Source: Coriobacteriia bacterium (GTDB lineage: Bacteria > Actinomycetota > Coriobacteriia > WRKU01 > WQUG01). From it: a stretch of DNA of 64,000 nucleotides. The translations under genes and the position numbers were made by a program. The DNA lies in the NCBI GenBank assembly GCA_009779855.1, contig WRBC01000003.1, positions 62,001 to 126,000 of the forward strand, given 5' to 3'. Shown here piece after piece: positions 1 through 8,539 of this stretch (positions are counted from its first letter, which is position 1; the number at the start of each line of letters is the position of its first letter). The notes below the pieces were generated by a model, which was given only the letters and a program-made list of their open reading frames with translations, was not told the DNA's origin and did no database searches.

Positions 1-648
1 ATCTTTAAAAGTCATGATGGGACTTTTACGGTAAATCTGCGTGACTTCGTTTGCCTTAAAGCTGTACTTGAATTCTAGTCCAGTAAGCAAGACGGTTGCT
101 TTGACATACTCATCGCGGGGAAGATCAGGGAAATCTGTGCTAACGCTGTTTACCTTTTTAATATCACTCTTTTTGCCTGACTTTAACACTGCTGCTTTCA
201 GATGGGGGAACCAACTTTTCTCTGCGGCTTCTGAATCGACCATTTGCCCGTAACCGATATATCCTGCCACATCATTTGGGTACTTTATGATGTACTCTGT
301 TCCCAGCATCGAGCCCGCAGAGTGTCCTGCAAGAAAGATGCGATCTGTTTCATATTTTTCTTTTACGTATTGAACGGTTTGCCTTAGGTCTTCAACCAGC
401 ACATCCATAGAGAGGTCCTCTGGCTTTGTCTTGTTTTTTTGCTGAGTTTTGCCAGCTCCGCGCTGGTCGTAGTAAACAGCATTACAGAAGTCTAGGTAGG
501 GCTGATGAAAGTAGGCAGCAAAAGAGTTAGGGATTCCTGGTCCGCCATGTAGCATAAGCAGCACGTTTTTACTGTCGCGGGGTAGATGCAGAAAGTACTG
601 TGATATTCCATTAATCGAAACGAATTCTTCAGTATAGTTCTTGGTCAT
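1..648 (-). CDS. alpha/beta hydrolase, prolyl-aminopeptidase-like (3' end outside window)
   Basis: 216 residues are present; the C-terminus lies beyond the left edge. An HGGPG oxyanion motif (34-38), a DQRGAG stretch (61-66) and the nucleophile elbow GHSAG (108-112, Ser110) place it in the alpha/beta hydrolase superfamily, closest in style to S33 prolyl iminopeptidases. The catalytic Asp and His would be in the missing part. No signal peptide is seen, so it is probably cytoplasmic. Substrate cannot be told: HGGPG proteins include peptidases, lactonases and esterases. The gene lies downstream of an NTF2-like gene on the same strand, and an 11-bp homopolymer sits about 50 bp before its ATG. Family is secure, specificity is not. 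Confidence 0.85.
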   Translation of the reverse strand, partial: MTKNYTEEFVSINGISQYFLHLPRDSKNVLLMLHGGPGIPNSFAAYFHQPYLDFCNAVYYDQRGAGKTQQKNKTKPEDLSMDVLVEDLRQTVQYVKEKYETDRIFLAGHSAGSMLGTEYIIKYPNDVAGYIGYGQMVDSEAAEKSWFPHLKAAVLKSGKKSDIKKVNSVSTDFPDLPRDEYVKATVLLTGLEFKYSFKANEVTQIYRKSPIMTFKD

Positions 649-698
649 TGATGCGGCCCTTTCGTATTGCTTGTATCCTTATCCTAGCTTAGCATTGC

Positions 699-709
699 GG
701 GGGGGGGGG
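699..709. repeat. poly-G tract (11 bp)
   Basis: Eleven consecutive G on the + strand (C on the coding strand of the downstream hydrolase), 51 bp upstream of that gene's ATG, in the 90-bp gap between two co-oriented genes. Tracts this long are prone to slippage; here it would change promoter spacing rather than reading frame. Confidence 0.9.
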
Positions 710-738
710 AATTCTGGGGCTTTTCTAACCTGTGCGTA

Positions 739-1110
739 CTACCTCAAGGTATTTTGGTCGCGGAGCAATATCCATCTGTCGTCTATCTTTTCAAACAGTA
801 GGCTTAGGTAGTAGCTCATTGTGTAAGGCTTTCCCTCTTGATCTATGTCGTGGTAGGTGACGTCCAGTAGGGCATAACCCACATAGTCGACACTAAACAC
901 ATCAAGGGTTTGGACGTCCATGCGCCAGTCTGTATCTTTAAACCATTCTTTGTGAAAGCCTAGGATGTCCTCATATCCTTCAAGCTTAGTTCCATTTGGC
1001 AGAATGACTATGCTGTTATGTGACGGATGCAGAAAACTTGAGAATGCTTCAATGTCTCTTTCGCGTACTGCTTCAAGGTGACTTTCAAGGGCTTTGGTAA
1101 ATTCGCTCAT
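739..1110 (-). CDS. NTF2-like / SnoaL-type small protein
   Basis: 123-residue protein of the NTF2-like cone fold as judged from pattern: an N-terminal helix (MSEFTKALESHLEAVRERD), then alternating strands with a terminal tryptophan-rich strand. SnoaL/DUF4440-type proteins include isomerases and many of unknown role; no catalytic set is recognisable, so function is open. The start at 1110 is chosen because AAAGGAG lies 8 nt upstream; an in-frame ATG 11 codons earlier has no ribosome site. It follows the methyltransferase gene by 35 bp and probably shares its transcript. Confidence 0.7.
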   Translation of the reverse strand: MSEFTKALESHLEAVRERDIEAFSSFLHPSHNSIVILPNGTKLEGYEDILGFHKEWFKDTDWRMDVQTLDVFSVDYVGYALLDVTYHDIDQEGKPYTMSYYLSLLFEKIDDRWILLRDQNTLR

Positions 1111-1145
1111 GTGTAGTGGCTCCTTTAGTATAAGCGTGGTCAAAT

Positions 1146-1943
1146 TTAGTCGACTCTTTGTAGCATCCAGATGACGCCTTCGATGTTGCTGTCTAGGTCG
1201 TCGTATTCATCTTGCTGACTTTGGACGTAGCCTTCAAAAAGATCTTTTTTATCAGGGTATTTCTTGCTTAGTTCCTGCGCTCTTGCTGTGATGAGCTTCA
1301 TGGCTGATTCACCTTCAAGATTTTCAGAGCACTCTAGTTCAGAAGCGATAAGTGTTTCAATCGGCTTTAATCCTGTGGCCTTAAACAGTTCCTGCCACTG
1401 CTTTTCGGTAAGATATTCGTAGTTATCGTACTTGACGTCAGCTTGACTGCTGCCCTCGGCAAGGTAGCACTCATCAAGCAGGATGTAGCCACCAGCCTTT
1501 GTTGCTCCTTTTAGCTTGCGCAGAGTTTCAGCTGGATCACCTAAGGCGTCACCTGCGGCACCCATTATGACAAGGTCGTAGCTTGTCCCGTCGCTGACTA
1601 CTTCATTAATATCAGCGACAATGAAGTCGCAAAGATTGCCGACAGCGTATTCGTCTGCTTTCTGCTGGGAAAACTTAATGAATTCGGGAATTAGGTCAGC
1701 GCCTTTTACTTTTACACCTAGCGCTTGAGCAATTTTGATAGCGACCACACCTTTGCCGCAGGCTAAGTCTAAAACAGTTGCATCTTCAGGTAATTCTGCA
1801 TGCTTTTTGACCATCTCTATCATGGCTAGAGGATCGCTTCCTAGTTCCCAGAAGTCTTGTAAGAGATAAGGAAGATAGGGAAGTAATTCGGTTGTTTCAG
1901 CGGTTAGTGAGCCTGCTACTTTTTCAGCTATTTCTTGTCTCAT
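1146..1943 (-). CDS. class I SAM-dependent methyltransferase
   Basis: 265 residues. Motif I reads VLDLACGKGVVAIKIA (about 57-72), followed by an acidic strand end (KGADLIP) and the motif-IV-like stretch YDLVIMGAAGDALGD; this is the Rossmann-type SAM-binding fold. The N-terminal helical part (ELLPYLPYLLQDFWELGSDP) and the C-terminal half are typical of small-molecule methyltransferases, but the substrate is not identifiable. AGAAAGGGTG precedes the ATG. It is divergent from the membrane-protein gene at 1996 and lies upstream of the NTF2-like gene on the same strand, so it probably heads that transcript. Confidence 0.8.
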   Translation of the reverse strand: MRQEIAEKVAGSLTAETTELLPYLPYLLQDFWELGSDPLAMIEMVKKHAELPEDATVLDLACGKGVVAIKIAQALGVKVKGADLIPEFIKFSQQKADEYAVGNLCDFIVADINEVVSDGTSYDLVIMGAAGDALGDPAETLRKLKGATKAGGYILLDECYLAEGSSQADVKYDNYEYLTEKQWQELFKATGLKPIETLIASELECSENLEGESAMKLITARAQELSKKYPDKKDLFEGYVQSQQDEYDDLDSNIEGVIWMLQRVD

Positions 1944-1995
1944 ATAGGCACGTCACCCTTTCTTATATCCACTATCAACTATACTGTATTGCACT

Positions 1996-2628
1996 ATGAC
2001 GAGTGAACATGAACAAAATACGACTTCTTCTAGTAAGAACTTTAGCAGTGAAAGTTTTGACAGCAGAAACTCTAGCAGCAGGGGCTCTGACAGCAATAAT
2101 TCTGACGACAGGAATCCTCGTAGCGGAAAGCGCTTTGTAAAAGAGGCCTACGATGTCGTAAAGCAAGCTGCCTCTTTGGGTGCAAAGATATTTATGGGCT
2201 TCACGATACTTGACGTTATCGTATCTTTTTTCGCAGGAACAGTAGACGCAAATACTGAGAATATTATCTTCAACCTTGTGATTATCTTTGCCTGCATTGC
2301 AGCAATCGCCATCTTTAACAAATTAAGACTAGCTATGTGGCTTAGATGGCTACTTGCCTACATGAGTGTCCTGCTCATAATGTTTATGTACTTTTGGATA
2401 GCGGGGGTGGTAATCCTTGGAGAGGCTGGGGGAACAGCCACCGTCTATATCAACACCATTATTTTTGTCACTATTGTATTTGTGCTTATTGAGGTAGTTG
2501 ACTGGGTTAGCAGCCGTCTTAAGGTAAGAGGCAAGGGTGCAGGGACAGACACCGCTACCGACGCAGAGTTAGAAGCAGGCACAGAGACAAAAGCAAAGGC
2601 AGTAGAAACAGACCATGATCCTCGCTAG
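1996..2628 (+). CDS. four-TM membrane protein with Ser/Asn-rich N-terminus
   Basis: 210 residues. Residues 1-45 are a low-complexity Ser/Asn/Asp/Arg stretch; four hydrophobic segments follow (about 63-80, 90-108, 115-140, 150-172), then a charged tail with repeated Thr-Asp/Glu-Ala units. The layout recalls DUF3021-type four-helix proteins, but this is weak. A -10-like TATACT (1980-1985) ends 10 nt before the ATG and no ribosome site is visible, so translation may be nearly leaderless. Function unknown. Confidence 0.6.
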   Translation: MTSEHEQNTTSSSKNFSSESFDSRNSSSRGSDSNNSDDRNPRSGKRFVKEAYDVVKQAASLGAKIFMGFTILDVIVSFFAGTVDANTENIIFNLVIIFACIAAIAIFNKLRLAMWLRWLLAYMSVLLIMFMYFWIAGVVILGEAGGTATVYINTIIFVTIVFVLIEVVDWVSSRLKVRGKGAGTDTATDAELEAGTETKAKAVETDHDPR

Positions 2629-2638
2629 TCCAATGGTC

Positions 2639-2668
2639 TGATGGCCTACTCTTCTAAGTAGGCCATCA
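2639..2668. terminator. inverted repeat between convergent genes
   Basis: Perfect 11-bp arms (TGATGGCCTAC / GTAGGCCATCA) around an 8-nt loop, between the convergent genes ending at 2628 and 2646. It overlaps the last codons of the minus-strand gene. No T-run follows on either strand, so intrinsic termination is only possible, not clear. Confidence 0.45.
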
Positions 2669-3446
2669 GTGCGGGCTGCATATTAAACAGTTCGGACAAT
2701 TGCTGGTATTCTGCCATCGCAGCCTTGGCTCTCTTTCCTCCCTGCGGAATTCTTGCACATCTTAACATGATGTTCTTTGGTGTGTGTGCGGCGGGCACAA
2801 ACTCGTAAGCTGTAACTTTGTAGTCGTAGGCTTCTAGGATAAGCGCTCTTAGCGAGTCCGAAAGCATGTCCGTCAGTCTTTCCTTATAGGGTTGATGGCG
2901 CGCAACCATGGCTAAAGGATGGCCTTTCATCTGCTTTCTTGCTGTGTGTTGACAGCACGAAACCGACAGGATGTGCCTGGCCCCTTCAACTATGCCCTTA
3001 TGTATCATTTGGTCGGTTGCCGTGTCGCAGGCGTGCAGACTGTAGATAATATCGGGCTGCTGAGGAAATTCGAAGTCAGCAATATTGGCAGCATAAAACA
3101 TCATATTATCTATATTCAGGCTAGCAGCAGTCTGCTGTGACCGTTCGACCAGGCCTTCGTTAGAGTCAATGCATATGAAGGACACGTTTTTAAAGCCATC
3201 TTGTTGCAAGCGATAGTTTAGGTAGAAGGACAGATAGCTTCTTCCGCTACCACAGTCATACAGGTATAAGGTTCGCTTTGTCGAGAGCTTCCTCACGATT
3301 GATCTTACCGTGACATAGTAGTCTGCTAGTTGCTGATATTTATGTAGGCGGCCTTTGTAGGGTTCGCCCTGTGGATTTGTTAGGCCAATTAGGGTGTTTA
3401 GCTCCTGAGTATTCAAGACCTGAAGGCTTGGGTAGTTTTCTTCCAT
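2646..3446 (-). CDS. SAM-dependent methyltransferase, GSTCD/METTL25-like (Methyltransf_32 type)
   Basis: 266 residues. The SAM-binding strand reads YLYDCGSGRSYLSFYL, followed by an acidic strand end (CIDSNEGLVERS) and the hallmark SLHACDTATD, then SVSCCQH. This set is characteristic of the Methyltransf_32 domain family, whose members are suspected RNA or protein methyltransferases; the substrate is unknown. ATG at 3446 is preferred (AAGGAG 12 nt upstream); the frame is open further upstream to a TTG at 3563 that has no ribosome site. Convergent with the membrane-protein gene. Confidence 0.75.
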   Translation of the reverse strand: MEENYPSLQVLNTQELNTLIGLTNPQGEPYKGRLHKYQQLADYYVTVRSIVRKLSTKRTLYLYDCGSGRSYLSFYLNYRLQQDGFKNVSFICIDSNEGLVERSQQTAASLNIDNMMFYAANIADFEFPQQPDIIYSLHACDTATDQMIHKGIVEGARHILSVSCCQHTARKQMKGHPLAMVARHQPYKERLTDMLSDSLRALILEAYDYKVTAYEFVPAAHTPKNIMLRCARIPQGGKRAKAAMAEYQQLSELFNMQPALMAYLEE

Positions 3447-3839
3447 GCTGGTAGTGCACTCCTTGTTACAGGTAGTGACTTTTGGCTGATAGCAATAATG
3501 GAGTTGTGCTTTCAAAAAGAAAAGCTGCGGACTTAAATCATTCCACAGCTTTAGGTTTACCAATATTAGGAGTCAAGAATTAAGGCTTGTCTTGGATTTG
3601 GTGATGCGCAGAATGATAGACAAAGAGACATAATTGCAATACAGAAAAGTCACTACGGACTATAATTTTTCGTATTTGGTTATGCTTTATCTACCATTTC
3701 CATACTTCACTTGCGTTGCTGATTGTGCACCGCCAAATGAAGTCGGATGACTCTCCTTCTTAAAGTTCTACTTCATACACCTTTAGAGTTTTATCAGCCA
3801 TACAGTCTAGCAAAATGAGTAACCGTTGTCACCTTTGCT
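3447..3839. other. 393-bp intergenic region, no gene recognised
   Basis: AT-rich spacer between two minus-strand genes. A 13-codon minus-strand frame near 3760-3800 (start MADKTLKVYEVEL) could be the end of a lost gene or chance. It presumably holds the promoter of the methyltransferase. Nothing else is supported. Confidence 0.4.
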
Positions 3840-5135
3840 CTAAGCGCCCAGCATGGCTGCAGGAACTACAAGAATTCCATCCTCTTTTCGACGATAGGCA
3901 TAAGGACCTGCTGTGACAACAATTAATTCTTTGCAGCGCGGTCCATATTTTTCTCGAAGCCACGCAAGATGCTTTATATCATTTTTGCCGATTGATGGCG
4001 AATACTTGACTTCAATGGCCACGATGCCACGCCCTTTTTCAATAATGAAATCAACTTCACGATCCCCGTTTTGAGTACGGAAGTGTCCTAAGCGAGCACC
4101 GTTAAGTTGTGCATATGTTTTTAAAGACAGAGCAACCAGCGATTCGAATAAGCGACCAAGCACATTTCCATATTTCCTATCGTATGAACTTTCATCAGTC
4201 CCAAATCGCAAAGAATCAGCATCATAACCTAGTAGAGTTGCTGCAAGTGCAGGATCAGCAAGGAAGTGCTTGGGTTTTTGTTTCAGCCGCTTGAATTCTC
4301 CGCCAAGGGGAATCCATGGCTCAACATCGTCAAGAATCCAGAGGTTTCGCAACATATCCCTGTATGCAATAGATGTTGCCTTGCTTGGCTTTTTAGATTC
4401 ACCTGCCGTTGCTGCATCCAAAATCTTAGAGTAACTAGCTGTAGTTCCTGTAGCTGCCGCATAGGCGGTCATCCAGCGATATAAACTATCAGGTCTTCGC
4501 AGATTATATCCCGCATCAGGAAAGTCAACCGCAGCTATGTTATTTAGGTAGGATTTAATAACCTGCGCTCGAACCGAGTCAGATGATGCTCTTATTCCAG
4601 GGAAACCTGAACTCATAATTTCTTTAATATAGTCAACTTCAGTAGCTTCAAGCGTAGAGACGGGATGCTTAGGCAAGGTTCCAGAAAGACACTGTTTAAT
4701 AGAGATAAGGGGTGGCGCTAGTCCTCTTTCTTGCAGTGAAAGTGGGCGCATTCGGACGTTGATTATTCTGCCAGCACCAGAGTGAATTTTTGCACCAGCA
4801 GGATAAGAACTGCCCGTCAAAAGAAAGCTTCCAGGTGATGCTCCTGCATCTACACTTCGCCTTATATGATTCCAAATGTCCGGATAGTATTGCCATTCAT
4901 CAATGAGTACTGGAGGCTCGCTTATATTAACCAATTCTGGATCAGCAGCAAGTGATTCACGGACGCGCTCATTGTCTAGCGAAAAGATTGTGTTTGCATA
5001 ACGACTTGCAGTTTCAGTTTTTCCTACTGCTTTTGGTCCTTCAATTGCGATTGCAGGCAGTCCTTCAATGTATTCCTCTAAAAGTGAGTCTACTAGTCGC
5101 TTTATATAGTCTTGTTTCTTCATAATTATGCACAT
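3840..5135 (-). CDS. AAA ATPase with C-terminal DUF4143 nuclease-like domain
   Basis: 431 residues. Walker A GPKAVGKT (33-40), Walker B VLIDEWQ (76-82) and an arginine-rich sensor region form the AAA_14 domain. The C-terminal DUF4143 half carries the restriction-endonuclease-like signature DREVDFIIEKGRGIVAIEVKY, with the E-V-K core of the PD-(D/E)XK fold. These proteins are common in anaerobes, often in variable regions, and their role is not settled. ATG 5135 lies 10 nt after a TGG-TATAGC extended -10; a second ATG at 5123 (MKKQDY) is an equally good start. It stands alone, next to an orphan ParB-like gene. Confidence 0.88.
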   Translation of the reverse strand: MCIIMKKQDYIKRLVDSLLEEYIEGLPAIAIEGPKAVGKTETASRYANTIFSLDNERVRESLAADPELVNISEPPVLIDEWQYYPDIWNHIRRSVDAGASPGSFLLTGSSYPAGAKIHSGAGRIINVRMRPLSLQERGLAPPLISIKQCLSGTLPKHPVSTLEATEVDYIKEIMSSGFPGIRASSDSVRAQVIKSYLNNIAAVDFPDAGYNLRRPDSLYRWMTAYAAATGTTASYSKILDAATAGESKKPSKATSIAYRDMLRNLWILDDVEPWIPLGGEFKRLKQKPKHFLADPALAATLLGYDADSLRFGTDESSYDRKYGNVLGRLFESLVALSLKTYAQLNGARLGHFRTQNGDREVDFIIEKGRGIVAIEVKYSPSIGKNDIKHLAWLREKYGPRCKELIVVTAGPYAYRRKEDGILVVPAAMLGA

Positions 5136-5231
5136 CTTTCCCGCAGCTATACCATTCGCATAACTTCTACTAACTTAGATGGTGATAATGCAGGTGGTAA
5201 TCAGGTTTATGCTTTTGTCAGAATAAAACTA

Positions 5232-6107
5232 TTACAGGTGATGGTACAGTTCCTCTAGGCTATTGATGTAGGCGCGCAGAACAGGTTTTGCAGTGGCTAA
5301 TGTGGCGGGTGTTTCGTTGCCTTTCGCGCTTTCTAACTGACGCAGCTCTTTGCTGAAGTTGCGCCTGATACTGGTTGTGGCTTTTGCTAGATCCTGTATA
5401 GTTGCGGGACCTTCCCCTGGCGGAGTTTGTCCACTATCATCAGAAAATCCCTGTCCAAAGGTTCCGTCTTCAATAGAGCGTGCCACTGCACTGACTTCTT
5501 GTTGCGGTGCCCTTGAAAGGTTAATAAGTTTTGTTCTGCTGATCTTTACATTGCCCGTGATGATTTCGTCTTTTGCGATGGGGGACACTTCAGCTATGGC
5601 GTCGACGCCTTCGGAGACTCGCGCGCTGCGCTCTACCGTGCTGGCAGATATGCCGTATTTTTCTGAAAGGCGATTTCTGGTCGAACCAAAGAATGCGTCA
5701 GTTTGACGCATTCCGCTCATTTGTTCTCCTGTTTCTGCATTTATTTGGCTTCCACGAATCCTTCGATCTGCCCGGTAATGCAGTCCTACAAAATAACTAA
5801 ATTGTAGGGGAGGCAAGTTGCGGCGCGATATTTGATTAGTAACAATCCAGATAATCACTTCTTCGCGTGAATCAAATTCCATCTCAATCACCTGGAAGGG
5901 AAGCCCGTGGTTCATTGCTATCTCATAGCGGTTATGCCCATCGATTAGGATGCCGTGACCCTTCCATAGCACCAGTGCGTCCCTGATTCCGTACTCAAGC
6001 AGGCTTTCTTCCAATGCTGCCAGACTTTCGGAGTCTAGGGGTGGCAGCAAGCGCTTAAACTCGTCATCAATAAGGATATTGGCGGGATTGTTTGGTTGGA
6101 TGGTCAT
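5232..6107 (-). CDS. orphan ParB/Srx-domain protein
   Basis: 291 residues. The N-terminal ParB/sulfiredoxin fold is shown by ILIDGHNRYEIA (about 53-64), which holds the G-H-N-R-Y nucleotide-binding box, preceded by the SLAALEESLLEYG helix. A middle region (KYGISASTVERSARVSEGVD) looks like the HTH of ParB proteins; the C-terminus is helical. No ParA partner or parS-like site is near, so chromosome partitioning is unlikely; plasmid- or phage-derived regulator is more likely. ATG 6107 is fixed by GGAGG 5 nt upstream; an ATG 22 codons earlier has none. Confidence 0.8.
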   Translation of the reverse strand: MTIQPNNPANILIDDEFKRLLPPLDSESLAALEESLLEYGIRDALVLWKGHGILIDGHNRYEIAMNHGLPFQVIEMEFDSREEVIIWIVTNQISRRNLPPLQFSYFVGLHYRADRRIRGSQINAETGEQMSGMRQTDAFFGSTRNRLSEKYGISASTVERSARVSEGVDAIAEVSPIAKDEIITGNVKISRTKLINLSRAPQQEVSAVARSIEDGTFGQGFSDDSGQTPPGEGPATIQDLAKATTSIRRNFSKELRQLESAKGNETPATLATAKPVLRAYINSLEELYHHL

Positions 6108-6258
6108 ATGCTCCTCCGTTTTCTGGAATAGCCTCTTGCGTAATGAATAGGTATGTAACTTTTGTTCAAGCAACTATTATAGAGCAGTAAAAAGAATAGT
6201 AAAGGGGGTGTGCAGTTTACAGTTGCAGAAGCATCTAATACCAGGGAGATCTTGGCAT

Positions 6259-6295
6259 TTAGTCCTGTAAGAATGTGATATTCTTACAGGACTAA
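6259..6295. promoter_or_regulatory. perfect 16-bp inverted repeat, 5-nt loop
   Basis: Arms TTAGTCCTGTAAGAAT and its exact complement surround GTGAT, 36 nt before the start at 6331 in the divergent intergenic region. No T-run follows, so it looks like an operator or an mRNA leader hairpin rather than a terminator. Confidence 0.7.
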
Positions 6296-6330
6296 GTGTG
6301 ATTTATCTGCATGACGGAGGGGTATTTACT

Positions 6331-6705
6331 ATGGCTGGATTTAGATTTATGACTACAGGGGATTACCTGGTTGCGCGTGACGTTGTCTACACTACTTTGC
6401 AAAACCAGGGATTCACGATAGAAGTAACGGGCGACTGGTCTGCTCGTGCAGAGCGCGGGTCACAGGGTGCCTCTATTCTGTTGGGCGCGTTTTCTGGGAA
6501 GTCGGGACGTCACCTGGTTCTTGACATTGCAAGTACGTCAGAAGCTAGCGGAAATGTAGTGATTGCGCTAACAGCGGCTACCAGTGGAATGTCAGGTGGA
6601 CTTATTGGGATGAGTCAGGCAAAGAAGGCCTACAAGGAAACCTATGATGCGGTGGGCACTGCCCTTCAAGCGGCTGGGGTCCTGGTGAATTCTCAGGCGT
6701 TGTAA
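6331..6705 (+). CDS. small hypothetical protein, Gly/Ser-rich
   Basis: 124 residues of unknown family. It begins MAGFRFMTTGDYLVARDVVY, has a lysine-poor beta-rich middle and the segment SGMSGGLIGMSQAKKAYKETYDAVGTAL with a Gly-rich loop before a helix. No signal peptide or convincing membrane segment. The ATG at 6331 has GGAGGGG 8 nt upstream. It sits behind the 16-bp hairpin and ahead of the FosA-like gene, 59 bp apart, so the two could be co-transcribed. No function proposed. Confidence 0.6.
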   Translation: MAGFRFMTTGDYLVARDVVYTTLQNQGFTIEVTGDWSARAERGSQGASILLGAFSGKSGRHLVLDIASTSEASGNVVIALTAATSGMSGGLIGMSQAKKAYKETYDAVGTALQAAGVLVNSQAL

Positions 6706-6764
6706 GTGATGCAGCGTTGATGGTCACCTCCTGAAGACAGTGGAAGAGAGGGACATTCCTTCGT

Positions 6765-7196
6765 ATGTTAAGAGGGCTTAATCACATCACCCTTGCCGTG
6801 TCTGATTTGCAGGCAAGCATTGTTTTCTACCAAGAGCTGCTGGGGATGAAGCTGCGCGCAAAATGGGATAGGGGAGCATATTTTGAATGCGATGATCTTT
6901 GGCTTTGTCTTTCGCTTGATGATGGCCGCTTGTCCGTAAATCCTGAAGAGGATGTGCGCCCTAAGACGGGCGACTATACGCACTATGCCTTTTCTATTGT
7001 CGCGGAGGAATTTGATTATTTTGTATTGAAACTAGAACAAGCTGGAGTCACCTCTTGGAAGGATAACAGCAGCGAAGGAAGGTCCTATTACTTCTTGGAT
7101 CCTGATGAGCATAGGCTAGAGGTTCATGTTGGGGGACTTGATGCGCGACTAAAAGCCTGTCGTCAGGAACCTTATGACGGTATGGTCTTTTACTAA
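6765..7196 (+). CDS. FosA-like VOC-family fosfomycin-modifying enzyme
   Basis: 143 residues, one vicinal-oxygen-chelate unit pair. The metal ligands of FosA are present: His7 (LNHITLAV), His73 (DYTHYAF) and Glu119 (HRLEVHVG). So are the SEGxSxYFLDPDxHRLE block (103-119) and the end motif [11 protein letters not shown], which by recollection follow FosA closely. FosA opens the fosfomycin epoxide with a thiol (glutathione in FosA, bacillithiol or cysteine in FosB); which thiol is used here is unknown, since Gram-positives often lack glutathione. A loop at about 50-68 is longer than usual. A weak GAGAGGG site precedes the ATG. Confidence 0.85.
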   Translation: MLRGLNHITLAVSDLQASIVFYQELLGMKLRAKWDRGAYFECDDLWLCLSLDDGRLSVNPEEDVRPKTGDYTHYAFSIVAEEFDYFVLKLEQAGVTSWKDNSSEGRSYYFLDPDEHRLEVHVGGLDARLKACRQEPYDGMVFY

Positions 7197-7246
7197 GCGT
7201 AGCGCTGTACTAGAGCAAGGGATAAGAGACCGCATATGAAGTCCTC

Positions 7247-7252
7247 TATAAT
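7247..7252 (+). promoter_or_regulatory. -10 box of a leaderless promoter
   Basis: TATAAT ends exactly 6 nt before the ATG at 7259, so transcription would start at or next to the A of the start codon. No ribosome site is present. Confidence 0.65.
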
Positions 7253-7258
7253 AATCCA

Positions 7259-8467
7259 ATGCGAAAGATGAAAAAGTGGTTTATAGCAAGTTTTGCCTTA
7301 GTAGCCCTAGTGGCTGTTGCTTTTGTCGTAGTTTCAAGCATTTTACTATCACCTGTCTTTGTCTTCAGAATCCTGACTCAGTGGGATGCAAGTACGGATG
7401 ACTATAGATTTTTTCCTTCAGCTGTAATAGCTGCTAGTGAAAACCCTCATGTATATGAATACGACCTGAATCCAGAACTTGCGGATCTGCCTATAAGTTA
7501 TCGCACTACAGGTGGTCAAGAGGTCACAACAACGCTTGCAGATTTTGTTGAATCAACAGGCAGCACCTCTTTTATCATTGTGCAAAACGATACCGTCATT
7601 TATGAACAATATGCAAATGGCAGCGACCGTGACTCTGTGCACACTTCATTTTCTGCAGCGAAATCATTAGTGTCCCTTATGATTGGCAGGGCGATTGATG
7701 ATGGATATATAGAAAGTCAACATCAATCCATGGCAGACTTCATTCCTGAATTTAGTGGTACAGATATGGAGCATATCACCATAGAAGACCTGTTACTTAT
7801 GCGCTCTGGCATCTACTATGAGGAAACGGGTTTTCTGTGGTTTCGCCATGATGCCTATACCTATTGGATGCCTAATCTGCGGGATTTAGCGATTGGTCAC
7901 CAGCGGCTTACCGACCGCCATGAAGGAAGGTTTCATTATAACAATTACAATCCTCTGTTGCTGGGAATTATATTAGAGCGAAGCACAGGTATGTCTGTAT
8001 CAGAGTACTTTGAGCAATCATTTTGGCAGCCAATTGGGACAAAGTATGATGCTTCCTGGAGCCTTGATAGTGACAGATCGCAATTTGAAAAGATGGAGAG
8101 CGGGTTTAACTTTCGCTCTATCGACCTAATCAGAATAGGTAGTATGTTGCTGCACGATGGCTATTGGAACGAGCAGCAAATTGTAAGTCCAGAATGGATA
8201 CAGGCATCTACGGTCGTTGATTTCCCTCTGAATACAGACGAGTATGCGGGAACCTTCTTAGAGGGCTTAAACATAGGCTATGGATATTTGTGGTATTCAA
8301 GACCATCGGATGCTAGTGGATTAGACTTCTGGGCATGGGGCAGATTTGATCAGATTCTGTACGTTTCTCCTGCTAATGACATGGTGATTTTAAGAACAGG
8401 GGATACAGGCGGAGGCGTTGATAACTTTTCAGAAGTGCTTGCGGATATAATAGCCCTTATTGATTAG
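7259..8467 (+). CDS. serine hydrolase, class C beta-lactamase-like, membrane anchored
   Basis: 402 residues. A hydrophobic segment (about 8-31) anchors the protein; the rest is extracellular. SAAK (132-135) is the SxxK nucleophile motif and YNN in HYNNYNPLLLG matches YxN of the AmpC/EstB/PBP4* fold. The C-terminal WGRFDQILYVSPANDMVIL is the usual last strand region, with no clean KTG. The family includes beta-lactamases, D-Ala-D-Ala peptidases and esterases; resistance cannot be claimed. The start at 7259 is supported by a leaderless promoter. Confidence 0.85.
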   Translation: MRKMKKWFIASFALVALVAVAFVVVSSILLSPVFVFRILTQWDASTDDYRFFPSAVIAASENPHVYEYDLNPELADLPISYRTTGGQEVTTTLADFVESTGSTSFIIVQNDTVIYEQYANGSDRDSVHTSFSAAKSLVSLMIGRAIDDGYIESQHQSMADFIPEFSGTDMEHITIEDLLLMRSGIYYEETGFLWFRHDAYTYWMPNLRDLAIGHQRLTDRHEGRFHYNNYNPLLLGIILERSTGMSVSEYFEQSFWQPIGTKYDASWSLDSDRSQFEKMESGFNFRSIDLIRIGSMLLHDGYWNEQQIVSPEWIQASTVVDFPLNTDEYAGTFLEGLNIGYGYLWYSRPSDASGLDFWAWGRFDQILYVSPANDMVILRTGDTGGGVDNFSEVLADIIALID

Positions 8468-8539
8468 GGCTCCCTAGCGTATAATCCTTTGCAATGATAA
8501 AGAACCGCGTAAGGATAAAGAAGCTTTATAGTGCCCTCT

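Noticed and set aside
5350-5800. Open frames on the + strand across the ParB-like gene
   Set aside because: No start signals, and the minus strand holds a clear ParB fold.
5232-6107. Chromosomal parB near an origin
   Set aside because: No parA, gidB, dnaA or parS-like sites nearby; the protein is a divergent orphan.
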